A stretch of 64,000 bases of DNA from Saprospiraceae bacterium (GCA_019638385.1 JAHBTW010000009.1:120220-184219); one strand, 5' to 3'; positions 51,839-60,636 are shown, numbered from the stretch's first letter. Notes: generated by a model not told the origin, from the letters alone. Numbers and translations: made by a program.

Positions 51839-53869
51839 TCAAAACTTCCACGCCGCAAAAGCCGACAGGTACCACTCCGGCGTTTTTTCTATATTCAGCA
51901 CACCCCGCAGGCCGAGCGAGGGGCCCTGTCGCACCCGCCCGAAGTGTACATCGGCAAAGAGCGCCGGGCGCCATTCGGTATCCCGTCCGCCAGTTGACAT
52001 TTCGCTCGTGCTCTCCCGGTAGAAATCGGGCTGTGCAACGCCGTCGGGGTCATATACAAATCGCTCGGTTTTTACCTGATCCCGGTTTTCGTTGCGCTGA
52101 ATGACCACATTGAGCAGCAGGCCCGCTCCGATGCCGAACCAATCGCTCAGGTTTTTGCGCAACTGCAAAGGAACCACGCTGAAGTACAACGGCCGTTGTT
52201 CCTGTATTTTGGTAAAACTGGTTATAGAATCTATCGTAGCCACAAAGCCCAGCCCCTGTATATCCTGCATCCAGCGCACCGTGTCGCGAAAGCTGCTTTC
52301 GGTGGAGAGCGGTTGAGTGGGGAAACCCATCCACACTTCCCATTGCAGGTACAAGCGGTGCGGGCTGAACGGCGCCAGTGTGGCCCCGAACGAAACATGA
52401 TTGCGATCTGCATTGCCGGGAAACACATTCCAACCGGCTGCCAGGCCCGGCGATAATCCCGATTTAAAAGCAGTGCCCGCTTTGTTGGTGTGTATGGGCG
52501 GATTTTTATCAAACACAATACTCGCCCGCGAGGCCATACTCCGTTTTTGGATTTTTTTGGCCGGCGCCAATTGGTATTTTACAAACCCCTTGGTGGAATC
52601 GCGTTCGTTCACTCCTTCCTGCCGCGTGCCGGGCAGATAGATGTTCCGAAAGGTAAAAATCACCTGCCCTTCTGCGAAAGCAGTATCCAAACAACTCCTA
52701 TCCGTCGGCCCTTCCGGGCAAAGCAAACTCAGCGGATAGGCATCGAGAATGCGCAGTTTGGAGGCATCCAAACCCGGCGGCACATCGCAGGTGATCTCTA
52801 CGGTGCTCGCAGGGCCTTCGCCGGTATTTTGAAAATGGACTTTGTAAATAAGGTCTTTGGCCTGAATGTGGCGGAACCCCGTACGGCGCTTCGACACGGC
52901 AATGTAATTGGGGTCGTGGGAGGCTACGATTTCGAGTTCCAGGTCGAATTGCTCCACGATGCGGCGGTCGTCGGAAACCATCAAGGCCGACACGGTGATG
53001 ATGGCGTTGGTGTCGGCGAGCATTTGGTCGGTGGCTTGCAGCGACACGAACAGGTTGCGCAACTCATCGGATTGCAGCCCCTCAAAGCGCCAGGAAACGC
53101 CGGTTTTGTACGTCTTGCGGAGTTCGCTCAATGCCGTTTCCGGGTCTGTTTGATTCAGATTCAGGGAATACCAATCAGACGGTGTTTCCGTGCTGGCCCA
53201 GCCGTCGAAGAGGAGCGGCGGCCCGGCCCAGGTAAGCGCCTCCATTTGCTCCTGCTCGCCGAAGTGCGTGCGCGATTCGATGTATTGGAAATGATCGTGT
53301 TTGTAATCGCGCTGATTGAAAAACAGGTAAATCTTGCCGGCTTGCTGCGTCGGCGTGCGATTGGCGTACGCCAGAATACACACGGATTCTTCGCCGGCAC
53401 GGGGATTGCGCACCGCCCGCATGCCCAGCGGCGCGAGCGGATCGGGCAATACGGTGGGCGAGGCGTCGGCCAATTGCGACTTGGGTTTTTCTTTCGGCTG
53501 CGGCTCGGTTTTGGGCGGTTCGGGCTTGGCCGGCTCGGCGGGTTTTTTGCGCGACTTGGGCGCTTTTCCATTGTCGTATTTTCCGGTGGCCATGAGGAAC
53601 ACCTCGTGCGCAGCAGTATCCTGATACTGATGCCTGGCATTTTCGGCAAAGCTGAAGGCGCCGTCGCCAAATTCCCAATAGTATTCGTAAAATGCCGTGG
53701 GCGCTCCGGCCCGCTGCACCAACGCCGGCAGCACCGGCGCAAAAAGCACGGCGGCGCCTTCCTGCTTAGTCACAAAATCGGCCTGCCGTTCAGGGATGAC
53801 CTGAGCCGCTATGGGCCATACGGCAGAGCACAACAGTCCGGCAATAACACAGCGAAAGAGGTTTTTCAT
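51839..53869 (-). CDS. PKD / beta-sandwich / barrel-like surface protein
   Basis: 676 residues. Signal peptide MKNLFRCVIAGLLCSAVWPIAAQ; a PKD domain near 45-95 (YEYYWEFGDGAFSFAEN); a Pro/Lys/Glu linker of about 30 residues (AEPAKPEPPKTEPQPKEKPK); a DUF11-like beta sandwich (YKVHFQNTGEGPASTVEI) near 345-410; and a last 180 residues that read like a beta-barrel (LYLQWEVWMGF, ALFADVHFGR, WYLSAFAAWKF). It resembles surface-anchored proteins of the T9SS/SprF type but no close match is recognised. Confidence 0.7.
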   Translation of the reverse strand: MKNLFRCVIAGLLCSAVWPIAAQVIPERQADFVTKQEGAAVLFAPVLPALVQRAGAPTAFYEYYWEFGDGAFSFAENARHQYQDTAAHEVFLMATGKYDNGKAPKSRKKPAEPAKPEPPKTEPQPKEKPKSQLADASPTVLPDPLAPLGMRAVRNPRAGEESVCILAYANRTPTQQAGKIYLFFNQRDYKHDHFQYIESRTHFGEQEQMEALTWAGPPLLFDGWASTETPSDWYSLNLNQTDPETALSELRKTYKTGVSWRFEGLQSDELRNLFVSLQATDQMLADTNAIITVSALMVSDDRRIVEQFDLELEIVASHDPNYIAVSKRRTGFRHIQAKDLIYKVHFQNTGEGPASTVEITCDVPPGLDASKLRILDAYPLSLLCPEGPTDRSCLDTAFAEGQVIFTFRNIYLPGTRQEGVNERDSTKGFVKYQLAPAKKIQKRSMASRASIVFDKNPPIHTNKAGTAFKSGLSPGLAAGWNVFPGNADRNHVSFGATLAPFSPHRLYLQWEVWMGFPTQPLSTESSFRDTVRWMQDIQGLGFVATIDSITSFTKIQEQRPLYFSVVPLQLRKNLSDWFGIGAGLLLNVVIQRNENRDQVKTERFVYDPDGVAQPDFYRESTSEMSTGGRDTEWRPALFADVHFGRVRQGPSLGLRGVLNIEKTPEWYLSAFAAWKF

Positions 53870-53891
53870 AATTCAATTCGTTTTTAGGGTA

Positions 53892-54821
53892 CTACAACTC
53901 CTTATCGGCCAGCTTCTTCCGGTACAATCCGATATTATCCTTGATCTCCGGGTCCAATTCCGGCTCTTTGATGTCGGTGTATTTCGACATTTCTTCTAAG
54001 AGGATTTTGGCCACAATGTAGCGGGCAGTCTGTTTGTCATCTGCCGGTATGATGTACCAGGGAGCGTGTGGTTGGGAAGTGCGGTTGATCGCTTCCTCGT
54101 AGCAGGCCTGAAACTGATCCCAGAGTGCGCGGTCTTCCAGGTCGCCGGGATTAAACTTCCAGTTGTGTTTTTCCTCTTCCAGCCGGCGGAGCAGGCGTTG
54201 GCGCTGCTCTTCCTTGCTCAGGTGCAGGAAGAACTTGAATACGATGACGCCGTTTTGGGCGATGTGCCGCTCAAAGTTGAGGATTTGCTCGAAGCGCCGT
54301 TCCCAAAAATCCGACGTGACGTCCTCTACCTTTTCTATACCCGGCATATTTTCGAAGAGGAGGTACTGCGGTTTTACACGGGTCACCAGCACATTTTCGT
54401 AGTGCGTCCGATTGAACACGGCGTATTTCCCCTTTTCGGGAAGGGCGAGGTAATGGCGCCACAAATAGTCGTACTGAAGCTCTTGTTTGCTGGGCGTTTT
54501 GAAGCTGTGTACCACTACGCCGCGCGGATTGAAGTGTTTGAATACTTCTCTCACCAGACTGTCTTTCCCCGCCGTGTCCATGCCTTGCAGACAAACCAAT
54601 ACCCCGTACCGGTTGTGGGCGTACAGGGTGTCCTGTAGTTTACTGAGTTCCAAGCCCAGTTCCTCCAACGCCTGTTCTTTCTCTTTTTTGGAGGCTTTGA
54701 TGTCCAGATCGGTAGGGATATCGGAGAATCTGACATACCCGCTCACCTTGAAATCTTCCGGTTTAATGTTTTGCATAAAGTCGCTTTTTAGTTCCTGTGA
54801 AAGATAGAACGATTCGCTCAA
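53892..54821 (-). CDS. ppk2: Polyphosphate kinase 2 family (PPK2)
   Basis: 309 residues (an ATG at 54776 is possible). P-loop phosphotransferase moving phosphate between polyphosphate and nucleotides. Walker A is LQGMDTAGKDSLVREVF, followed by HSFKTPSKQELQYDYLWR and NRTHYENVLVTRV; Walker B-like FKFFLHLSKEEQRQRL carries the lid arginines. The length fits the class III/ADP- or AMP-phosphorylating group; the exact nucleotide cannot be read. Confidence 0.92.
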   Translation of the reverse strand: MSESFYLSQELKSDFMQNIKPEDFKVSGYVRFSDIPTDLDIKASKKEKEQALEELGLELSKLQDTLYAHNRYGVLVCLQGMDTAGKDSLVREVFKHFNPRGVVVHSFKTPSKQELQYDYLWRHYLALPEKGKYAVFNRTHYENVLVTRVKPQYLLFENMPGIEKVEDVTSDFWERRFEQILNFERHIAQNGVIVFKFFLHLSKEEQRQRLLRRLEEEKHNWKFNPGDLEDRALWDQFQACYEEAINRTSQPHAPWYIIPADDKQTARYIVAKILLEEMSKYTDIKEPELDPEIKDNIGLYRKKLADKEL

Positions 54822-54872
54822 TTGAGCGATACTTTACGGGTATTATTGAGTGAAAGCTAAGATGCAGCCGGC

Positions 54873-54902
54873 AAAAAAAGCCCCCGGCACACGCCGGAGG
54901 CT
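54873..54902 (-). terminator. Terminator of lipoprotein gene 1
   Basis: On the minus strand GCCTCCGGC-GTGT-GCCGGGGGC with a T7 run. Nearly the same hairpin follows lipoprotein gene 2 at 55868-55897. Confidence 0.88.
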
Positions 54903-54933
54903 TCCGTTCAGGGGATTCAAAATCCAATCATGA

Positions 54934-55479
54934 TTACCATTTGATGGATATGGTCACCTTTCCATCTTTGATGGTGATCGTGATGATGATGCGTTGCGGC
55001 ACGGGGCCGCCATTGCCCACGGTCGTTATGTCATAAGTACCTTTCAGTACTTCTGCCTGTTGCCCGTTGTAGGGGAGGCCGGCGTTTTCATAAGCCTGGC
55101 GCATCACGCCTTCGTTCAGTACGATGTCGTCTTCCAGCGTCAATTGTCTTTGTTCCAGCAGCAAAGTTCGGGTGCGGGGACTGAGGCGATTGGTATCCAC
55201 GCTCATGGCGAGTTCAATGGCGCCGGCGGCATTCACTACCGGTTCGCTGACAAATTCATCCGTTCCAAGCGAGAGCGTGGGAATGTCTTTGCCGAAAACA
55301 TCCTGCAAAGGGATGCAGAAAAAATAGGAGGTGTTGCAATCAATAAGCCGCTTGCCCAATCCGATGACAATGGCGCTGCGTTCGTTGACGGGTTCTGCCG
55401 GCGGTTCTTTTTCGCAGGAGCTGAAAGTGAAAGACAACAGGGTTACGGCTGCGAGTGTCAAAAATGAATGCTTGTTCAT
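54934..55479 (-). CDS. Lipoprotein of a leader-sharing pair, member 1
   Basis: 181 residues. The leader LLSFTFSSCEKE ends in a lipobox Cys (residue 22). The mature part (IVIGLGKRLIDCNTSYFFC... and a terminal GGPVPQRIIITITIKDGKVTI) belongs to no family I know. The promoter-side 115 bp, the first 27 codons and the terminator are about 80-90% like those of the next lipoprotein gene, while the rest is unrelated. Confidence 0.8.
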   Translation of the reverse strand: MNKHSFLTLAAVTLLSFTFSSCEKEPPAEPVNERSAIVIGLGKRLIDCNTSYFFCIPLQDVFGKDIPTLSLGTDEFVSEPVVNAAGAIELAMSVDTNRLSPRTRTLLLEQRQLTLEDDIVLNEGVMRQAYENAGLPYNGQQAEVLKGTYDITTVGNGGPVPQRIIITITIKDGKVTISIKW

Positions 55480-55867
55480 GATACTTGTTTTTAAGGTTGA
55501 AAAGTAAGTTTGAAATCGAGTTACATACCTACATCCGGCAATCCGGGAAAATCTTACGCCTTCCGGCGAAAAAAAAATAGTACATAGAATTGGAGCAGGC
55601 GCGCGCCCTGAAAGGTTTGCAACTGATTTCTATGTGATGCACTGCATCTATCGCACGGCACGGTATTACCCGGCAGCGAATGAATCTCGCCCCTACGCTT
55701 GATAGCGCCCCGTGATGCGTCCCATGTAGCGGCGAGCTTCAGTCGCCGTCAAAATTTTTTGTCCGCAGATTGCACAGATTAGTTTGATTATCAACGTGTC
55801 ACTAAATGGTCGAATCTGCGTAATCCTATAAATCTGTGGACAAAAAAATAGTACGGCAAGGTCCCAT
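55480..55867. other. Intergenic region between the two lipoprotein genes
   Basis: 55480-55610 is the shared 5' region of lipoprotein 1 (TACATACCTACATCCGGC, TCTTACGCCTTCCGGCGAA and an A-run). From 55756 to 55850 there is an inverted pair of TTTTGTCCGCAGATT / AATCTGTGGACAAAA words, a dispersed-repeat style. A hairpin CGGCGAGCTTCAGTCGCCG lies near 55731-55750. No gene seen. Confidence 0.6.
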
Positions 55868-55897
55868 CAAAAAAGCCCCCGACGCACGCCGGAGGCT
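55868..55897 (-). terminator. Terminator of lipoprotein gene 2
   Basis: Minus strand GAGCCTCCGGCGTGCGTCGG then GGGCTTTTTT; homologous to 54873-54902. Confidence 0.85.
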
Positions 55898-55929
55898 CTT
55901 TGTTCATGGGATGGTAATAACTGTCGGGG

Positions 55930-56691
55930 CTAATCGAGCTTTGATACTATTTCGGAACAACCGACGCCGAGACCGACCCCACCGGCCGGGCCGCCGAGTG
56001 CGAAGCCTACTGCGCCGCCGGCACAATCGGCCAATACCACTTGCCACCATTTTGCTTTGGTAGCTGCCGGCTCGCTGTTGCCGCCGCCCGTCCAGTAGTG
56101 GTTGCTATGGCGCAACACGGCCAGGCACACCAGCGCTACGTCGCGGTCGGGCAGGTTGTCTTGTGCCAGTAGCAGGCGCTCCTGCTCCACAATGGCGCGA
56201 ATGATTTTATTGGTAGCCTCCGCCGATCCCGGCTCAATACGCGTCACGATGGCCAGGCTATTGCGGAGTGCCTGACGGGTTTCGCTGTCTATATCCAACA
56301 GATTCAGCCACTTATCGTAATCGGCAAAGTTGTAGTCCCTCAGCAACTGGCTATTGCCGTTCAGGCGCAAGGTTTCGCGGAGGTGGTGGCGCAGGTCGGG
56401 GTTGCTGTTGGCAAACTCGGCGCTGCGGTCGAATACGAAGTACTCTGCTTCTGCGGGCGAGGCAGCGTTTAGCGCGTCTATATCGGCCCGGTAGTTATTG
56501 TGCAGGAACGCTAATCCCTCGTTATGGAGCGCGCCGATTTCGTCAAATGGATTTTCGGCATTCGCCGGATTGATCAGTTGCACTTCGTCGCAATTGCCCA
56601 ACAGTTCACAAGGGCGTTCTTTTTCGCAGGAACTGAAAGTGAAGGACAACAGGGCTGCGGCTGCGAGTGTCAAAAAAGGTTGCTTGTTCAT
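55930..56691 (-). CDS. Lipoprotein of a leader-sharing pair, member 2
   Basis: 253 residues. Same leader as member 1 (LLSFTFSSCEKE), then RPCELLGNCDE and a helical central region (FDEIGALHNEGLAFLHNNYR, RRYNFADYDKWLNLLD-like). The C-terminus is Gly/Ala-rich (ADCAGGAVGFALGGPAGG, VGLGVGCSEIV) with Cys on both sides, like a glycine-zipper membrane helix pair seen in some bacteriocins. Function unknown; resemblance to a bacteriocin is only compositional. Confidence 0.8.
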   Translation of the reverse strand: MNKQPFLTLAAAALLSFTFSSCEKERPCELLGNCDEVQLINPANAENPFDEIGALHNEGLAFLHNNYRADIDALNAASPAEAEYFVFDRSAEFANSNPDLRHHLRETLRLNGNSQLLRDYNFADYDKWLNLLDIDSETRQALRNSLAIVTRIEPGSAEATNKIIRAIVEQERLLLAQDNLPDRDVALVCLAVLRHSNHYWTGGGNSEPAATKAKWWQVVLADCAGGAVGFALGGPAGGVGLGVGCSEIVSKLD

Positions 56692-56810
56692 GATTCTTGT
56701 TTTTAAGGATGAAAGTGAGTTTACAATCGAATTACATCCCTACATCCGGGAACCGGGGGAAATCTTACGCCTTTCGGCGAAAAAAAAAAATTAACATAGA
56801 ACCGGAGCGG
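56692..56810 (-). promoter_or_regulatory. Shared upstream region of lipoprotein gene 2
   Basis: Nearly the same as 55480-55605 in order and spacing: CTTGTTTTTAAGG, TACATCCCTACATCCGGG, TCTTACGCCTTTCGGCGAA, an A-run and ACATAGAACCGGAGC. Conserved over about 115 bp including the 5' untranslated region, so probably common promoter and translation-control signals. Confidence 0.7.
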
Positions 56811-56811
56811 G

Positions 56812-56880
56812 CAATTTTGGCGCTAACTATAGTTTTATACCCAGTTAGCGCCAAATTTGGGGTCAATTTTGGCGCTAACT
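56812..56880. repeat. Three-copy GGCGCTAACT element before the ECF operon
   Basis: CAATTTTGGCGCTAACT occurs at 56812-56828 and 56864-56880, with an inverted AGTTAGCGCCAAATT at 56843-56857. Divergent from lipoprotein gene 2 and 76 nt from the sigma ATG; candidate operator or recombination site. Confidence 0.75.
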
Positions 56881-56955
56881 GCGCTTTTCATTAGCTTAGC
56901 GCGGCATCAGCGGCATTTACACGGAAATCTCCCACAGGCAAACAAACAAGAATCC

Positions 56956-57534
56956 ATGCAACACACGGACAACCGCTATTTAGAAGCCCTCTGTACCGGC
57001 AATTCGAGCCTGTTAGACGAAGTATATCGCAAATACGCCCGCGAGGTTATGCTTTGGGTAGTGAAAAACAACGGCGATGCCGACGATGCGCAAGACCTCT
57101 TCCAGGATGCGCTCATGGCCATCTATGACCGCTACTGCGGGCGCGACTTCCAACTCAGCGGCGCGTTCGGCGCACTGCTCATGACGGTGTGCCGCCGCAA
57201 GTGGTTCGACCGTTTATCTCAAAAAAAGCGGGAAGAAGGCGTAAGGAATGCCGAGGCAGAGCGATATACAGAAGAAACGTCAGAGTGGGAAGCGGCCGAA
57301 GAGGCCATTCTCCAGCAAAAGCGGCAGGAGTGCTTGTCGCAGGTGTTTGAGTTGCTCAGCGAGCAATGCCGTAAGTTGTTGTCGCTCATTACAGCCGACG
57401 AAACGCCGGTGGAGCAAATTGTACAGCAACTCGGCATGGCCAATGCCAATGCCGTGTATCAAAGCAAACACCGCTGTACGGCCCGCTGGCGTCAACTTTT
57501 TTACGAACATTTTAAAGCAACAACTCATGGATAA
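56956..57534 (+). CDS. ECF-type sigma factor
   Basis: 192 residues starting MQHTDNRYLEALCTGNSSLL (ATG 56956). Region 2 is DDAQDLFQDALMAIYDRY, region 4 the LSEQCRKLLSLITADETPVEQIVQQLGMANANAVYQSKHR helix-turn-helix. The stop codon overlaps the next gene by 8 nt. Confidence 0.9.
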   Translation: MQHTDNRYLEALCTGNSSLLDEVYRKYAREVMLWVVKNNGDADDAQDLFQDALMAIYDRYCGRDFQLSGAFGALLMTVCRRKWFDRLSQKKREEGVRNAEAERYTEETSEWEAAEEAILQQKRQECLSQVFELLSEQCRKLLSLITADETPVEQIVQQLGMANANAVYQSKHRCTARWRQLFYEHFKATTHG

Positions 57535-58255
57535 TACCGACCGCATAGACCGCTACCTGACCGGCACAATGGACCCCGCCGAAAAGCAAGCCTTTGAGGC
57601 AGAGATGGCGGCCGACGCTCAATTGGCGGAAGACCTGACCCTCCAACGCGACATGGGCGCCTTCCTCCGCCGCCGCGAGCACCGCAACGCCCTGCAAGCG
57701 CAACTCAGGGACATCGGCCGCGCGCATTTCCAACCAGAAAAAAAGGAAGCTAAAACGGTATCCATCTCCCGCCGGCGCATCCTGTGGATCGGTGCAATGG
57801 CCGCCGCTGCCGGGCTTGCTCTGTTTTTGTTGCGGCCGCTGCTGTTCCCTCCTTCCCTGTTTGACCAATATGCCGAATACCCGGCTTTGGCATTGGCACA
57901 AAAATCAAGTGCCGGGCCGGCCGACTGGTCGGCGGCAGAACAGGCATTCAACTCCGAAGACTACACAACTGCGGAGCCTGTACTGGAGCAATACCTCGCG
58001 GCGTATCCCACTGATATGCAGGCGCAATTGTACCTCGGTATTTGTAAAATGGAGTTGGATAAGCACACAGAAGCCCGGCAGATTTTCGGCGCGCTTGCGC
58101 AGAGCGGAGAATCTTTCAAAGACTATGCGCAATGGTATTTGGCGCTCAGCTACCTCAAGTCCGGAGATACAGCAGCCACCCAAAAAACGCTGGACGAGAT
58201 ACCGGACTCTTCTCCGTTTTATAAAAAGGCAAAGGAATTGGCCGCGCGGCTTTGA
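57527..58255 (+). CDS. Membrane TPR protein, probable anti-sigma partner
   Basis: 242 residues, ATG at 57527 inside the sigma gene (TCATGGATAA). A short cytosolic N-terminus (IDRYLTGTMDPAEKQAF EAEM pattern, split here by a space), one membrane helix (ILWIGAMAAAAGLALFLLR), then TPR-like periplasmic repeats (YLGICKMELDKHTEARQIFG, WYLALSYLKSGDTAATQ). The overlapping arrangement fits a sigma/anti-sigma pair, with the cytosolic head holding the sigma factor; the zinc-binding HxxxCxxC motif of classical anti-sigmas is absent. Confidence 0.8.
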   Translation: MDNTDRIDRYLTGTMDPAEKQAFEAEMAADAQLAEDLTLQRDMGAFLRRREHRNALQAQLRDIGRAHFQPEKKEAKTVSISRRRILWIGAMAAAAGLALFLLRPLLFPPSLFDQYAEYPALALAQKSSAGPADWSAAEQAFNSEDYTTAEPVLEQYLAAYPTDMQAQLYLGICKMELDKHTEARQIFGALAQSGESFKDYAQWYLALSYLKSGDTAATQKTLDEIPDSSPFYKKAKELAARL

Positions 58256-58336
58256 TTTTTTGTAATTTTTATAAAAATGCAACATGAACAAACCAATTGG
58301 AAACATGAGCGAACCCCTTTCCACGGCAAATGCCTG

Positions 58337-58480
58337 TATATTTGTAGCATAAAGCGTATAACCCGAAAAAGAAACATCATCGCATAAAATAAACTGCGAT
58401 TCAGGAATCAATAGATTAATAGTATTGGAGGATTAATTTTATACCAGCCGGGACTCGTGTTCCGGCTGTTTTTGTTTTTG
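58337..58480 (+). ncRNA. Candidate small RNA
   Basis: A TATATTTG -7 box (58337-58344) is followed by about 120 nt without a credible ORF, then the terminator AGCCGGGA-CTCGTG-TTCCGGCT and T-runs (58446-58480). It lies between the TPR gene and psuG; no family is recognised. Confidence 0.4.
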
Positions 58481-58535
58481 GTACAGGGGTGTATTTATTT
58501 TATCTACTTTTGCGCTACCCAACCCAGCCATCCTT

Positions 58536-59456
58536 ATGAAATATTCATTCCTCGACATCGCGCCCGAAGTGGCAGATGCGCTCCAAAACAGCCGACCGGT
58601 AGTAGCGCTCGAATCTACCATCATAGCGCACGGCATGCCTTTCCCCGACAATGTGGAAACGGCCTTGCGCTGCGAAGCCATTGTGCGCCAACACGGCGCG
58701 GTGCCCGCTACCATTGCCATCGTCGGCGGAAAATTCAAGGTGGGTCTCCGTCAGGAAGAAATTGAAACGCTGGGGCGGGAAGGGCTTAAAGTACCCAAAA
58801 CCAGCCGCCGCGACATCGCCTTCATCCTCGCCCGAAAAGGCAATGGCGCCACTACGGTGGCCTCCACTATGATCGCCGCACGCCTCGCCGGCATCCCCGT
58901 ATTTGCCACCGGCGGCATCGGCGGCGTACACCGGGGCGCAGCCGAAACCATGGACATTTCAGCCGACCTTCAGGAACTCGCCCGTACCAATGTGGCCGTG
59001 GTGTGCGCCGGCGCCAAAGCCGTGCTCAATCTCGAACTCACCTTGGAATATCTGGAAACGCACGGTGTACCCGTGGTGGGGTTTCAAACCGATGAATTTC
59101 CCGCCTTCTATACCCGCCGCAGCGGTCTTTCGGTTGACTATCAGCTCGATACGCCAGAAGAACTCGCCTACGCGCTGCGCGTGAAGTGGGATACCGGCAT
59201 TCAGGGTGGCGTGGTCATTGCCAACCCCATTCCCAAAGCCCATGCCATGAACCGAGAATCGGTGGAGCAAGCCATCGAACAGGCCATTCACGACGCCGAT
59301 GCACAGGCCGTCAAAGGCAAAGCCCTGACGCCCTTCCTGCTCGCCCGCATTGAGCAAATCACCGCCGGCGTGAGTCTGCAGGCCAATAAGGCTCTCGTGC
59401 TCAATAATGCCGAACTCGCCGCAAGGGTAGCGGCGGCTTATGCGGCATTAGACTGA
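58536..59456 (+). CDS. psuG: Pseudouridine-5'-phosphate glycosidase
   Basis: 306 residues. It splits pseudouridine 5'-phosphate into uracil and ribose 5-phosphate. VVALESTIIAHGMPFPDN, GATTVASTMIAARLAGIPVFATGGIGGVHRG (catalytic Lys nearby in RRDIAF/VCAGAKAVLN) are signatures. A TACTTTTG box sits at 58505-58512. The kinase psuK is not adjacent; the stop overlaps the next gene (TGATG). Confidence 0.94.
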   Translation: MKYSFLDIAPEVADALQNSRPVVALESTIIAHGMPFPDNVETALRCEAIVRQHGAVPATIAIVGGKFKVGLRQEEIETLGREGLKVPKTSRRDIAFILARKGNGATTVASTMIAARLAGIPVFATGGIGGVHRGAAETMDISADLQELARTNVAVVCAGAKAVLNLELTLEYLETHGVPVVGFQTDEFPAFYTRRSGLSVDYQLDTPEELAYALRVKWDTGIQGGVVIANPIPKAHAMNRESVEQAIEQAIHDADAQAVKGKALTPFLLARIEQITAGVSLQANKALVLNNAELAARVAAAYAALD

Positions 59457-60592
59457 TGGCGCGTTGTCCGGCGAGTAACAATCTGCTGTTTCCACTTGCT
59501 GTACTCCTGTTGTCGGTCACAACCTGTGTCCCTGTCGCAGCCCAAAATACAAGTGCCGCAGATACGTTAGCAACAGCCCTGCCAAAGCGGAACAACAGCC
59601 TCATCGCCATTCCCATTGCGTATTACACCCCCGAAACCCGACTCGCGGCGGGCGTGGCCGGCATGTACACTTTTCGTTTCGGCGAACCGGGCGGCGCCGG
59701 GCGGCCCTCACAGGTACAACTTGGCTTTGCCTACACACAGGAAAAACAATTGCTCTTTTATCTACCCTTCCAACTGTTTTCCGGCGACGACAACTGGCAG
59801 GTCTCCGGCGAGTTGGGCTACTACCGCTATGTGTATCAATTCTTCGGTATCGGTAACGAAACCCGCATCGAAGACAAGGAAAACTACGACGTCAACTTCC
59901 CGCGCATCCGGCTCAACGTGCTTCGCTTAGTCGCTCCCCGGCACTATCTCGGCATTCGTTATTGGTGGGACGATTACCAAATGGTACGGACGGCCGAGGG
60001 AGGGCTGCTTGCGCCCGGCAACATCACAGGAAGCACGGGCGGCGTAGTGTCCGGTGCAGGAACGATATGGAACTACGAGGGCCGCGACAACATCTTCTAC
60101 CCCACAAAAGGCTACTGGACCGAAGTCGAGCTGTTTGCCGGCAATAAAGCGCTTGGCAGCGATTTCAACTTCAATCGCTTTTCCTTTGATGCGGCAGGTT
60201 ATTTTTCCAAAAGCCCCCGACATGTGGTGGCGCTCCATGCCGGATTGGTTTTTATGAGCGGCGACCCGCCTTTTCAGCAGCTCGCTTTCATCGGCGGCCC
60301 CAGGCGGATGCGCGGGTATTTTGAAGGTCGGCTGCGCGATAAAAACCTGTGGATGTTGCAGGCAGAGTATCGAACACAGCTTTCCGGCCGTTTCGGAGCA
60401 GTGGCATTTGCCGGCATGGGCGCCGTTGCTCCTCGTGCGGGGAGCCTCTTCAGTCAAAAGCTCAACGCCGCTTTCGGGGGAGGTATTCGCTTTCGCCTCA
60501 GCAAAAAGGAGTACATCAACCTCCGCTTAGACGTGGGCATCAACACACAGGGCGAGGTCTTTCCCTATCTCACGGTGCGGGAGGCATTTTGA
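59456..60592 (+). CDS. BamA/TamA-type outer-membrane barrel protein
   Basis: 378 residues. Signal peptide to about 30 (VLLLSVTTCVPVAAQ). All the rest is beta-barrel: SLIAIPIAYYTPETRLAAG, GRDNIFYPTKGYW, FIGGPRRMRGYFEGRLRD (the Omp85 RGY/RG.. block) and a terminal strand ending in F. POTRA domains are absent, so it is a short surface-antigen D15 type. Translationally coupled to psuG, possibly a nucleoside or metabolite channel; that is inference. Confidence 0.85.
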   Translation: MARCPASNNLLFPLAVLLLSVTTCVPVAAQNTSAADTLATALPKRNNSLIAIPIAYYTPETRLAAGVAGMYTFRFGEPGGAGRPSQVQLGFAYTQEKQLLFYLPFQLFSGDDNWQVSGELGYYRYVYQFFGIGNETRIEDKENYDVNFPRIRLNVLRLVAPRHYLGIRYWWDDYQMVRTAEGGLLAPGNITGSTGGVVSGAGTIWNYEGRDNIFYPTKGYWTEVELFAGNKALGSDFNFNRFSFDAAGYFSKSPRHVVALHAGLVFMSGDPPFQQLAFIGGPRRMRGYFEGRLRDKNLWMLQAEYRTQLSGRFGAVAFAGMGAVAPRAGSLFSQKLNAAFGGGIRFRLSKKEYINLRLDVGINTQGEVFPYLTVREAF

Positions 60593-60636
60593 AGTTCCCG
60601 CTTTTTTTGTGACTGTACTGTTGTAAGATCGCTCCT

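Noticed and set aside
52490..53887. 465-codon plus-strand frame opposite the PKD protein
   Set aside because: Arg/Gly/Val-rich antisense shadow without a plausible start.
57905..58411. 168-codon minus-strand frame near the sRNA candidate
   Set aside because: Mostly antisense to the TPR gene; no start signal or motif.
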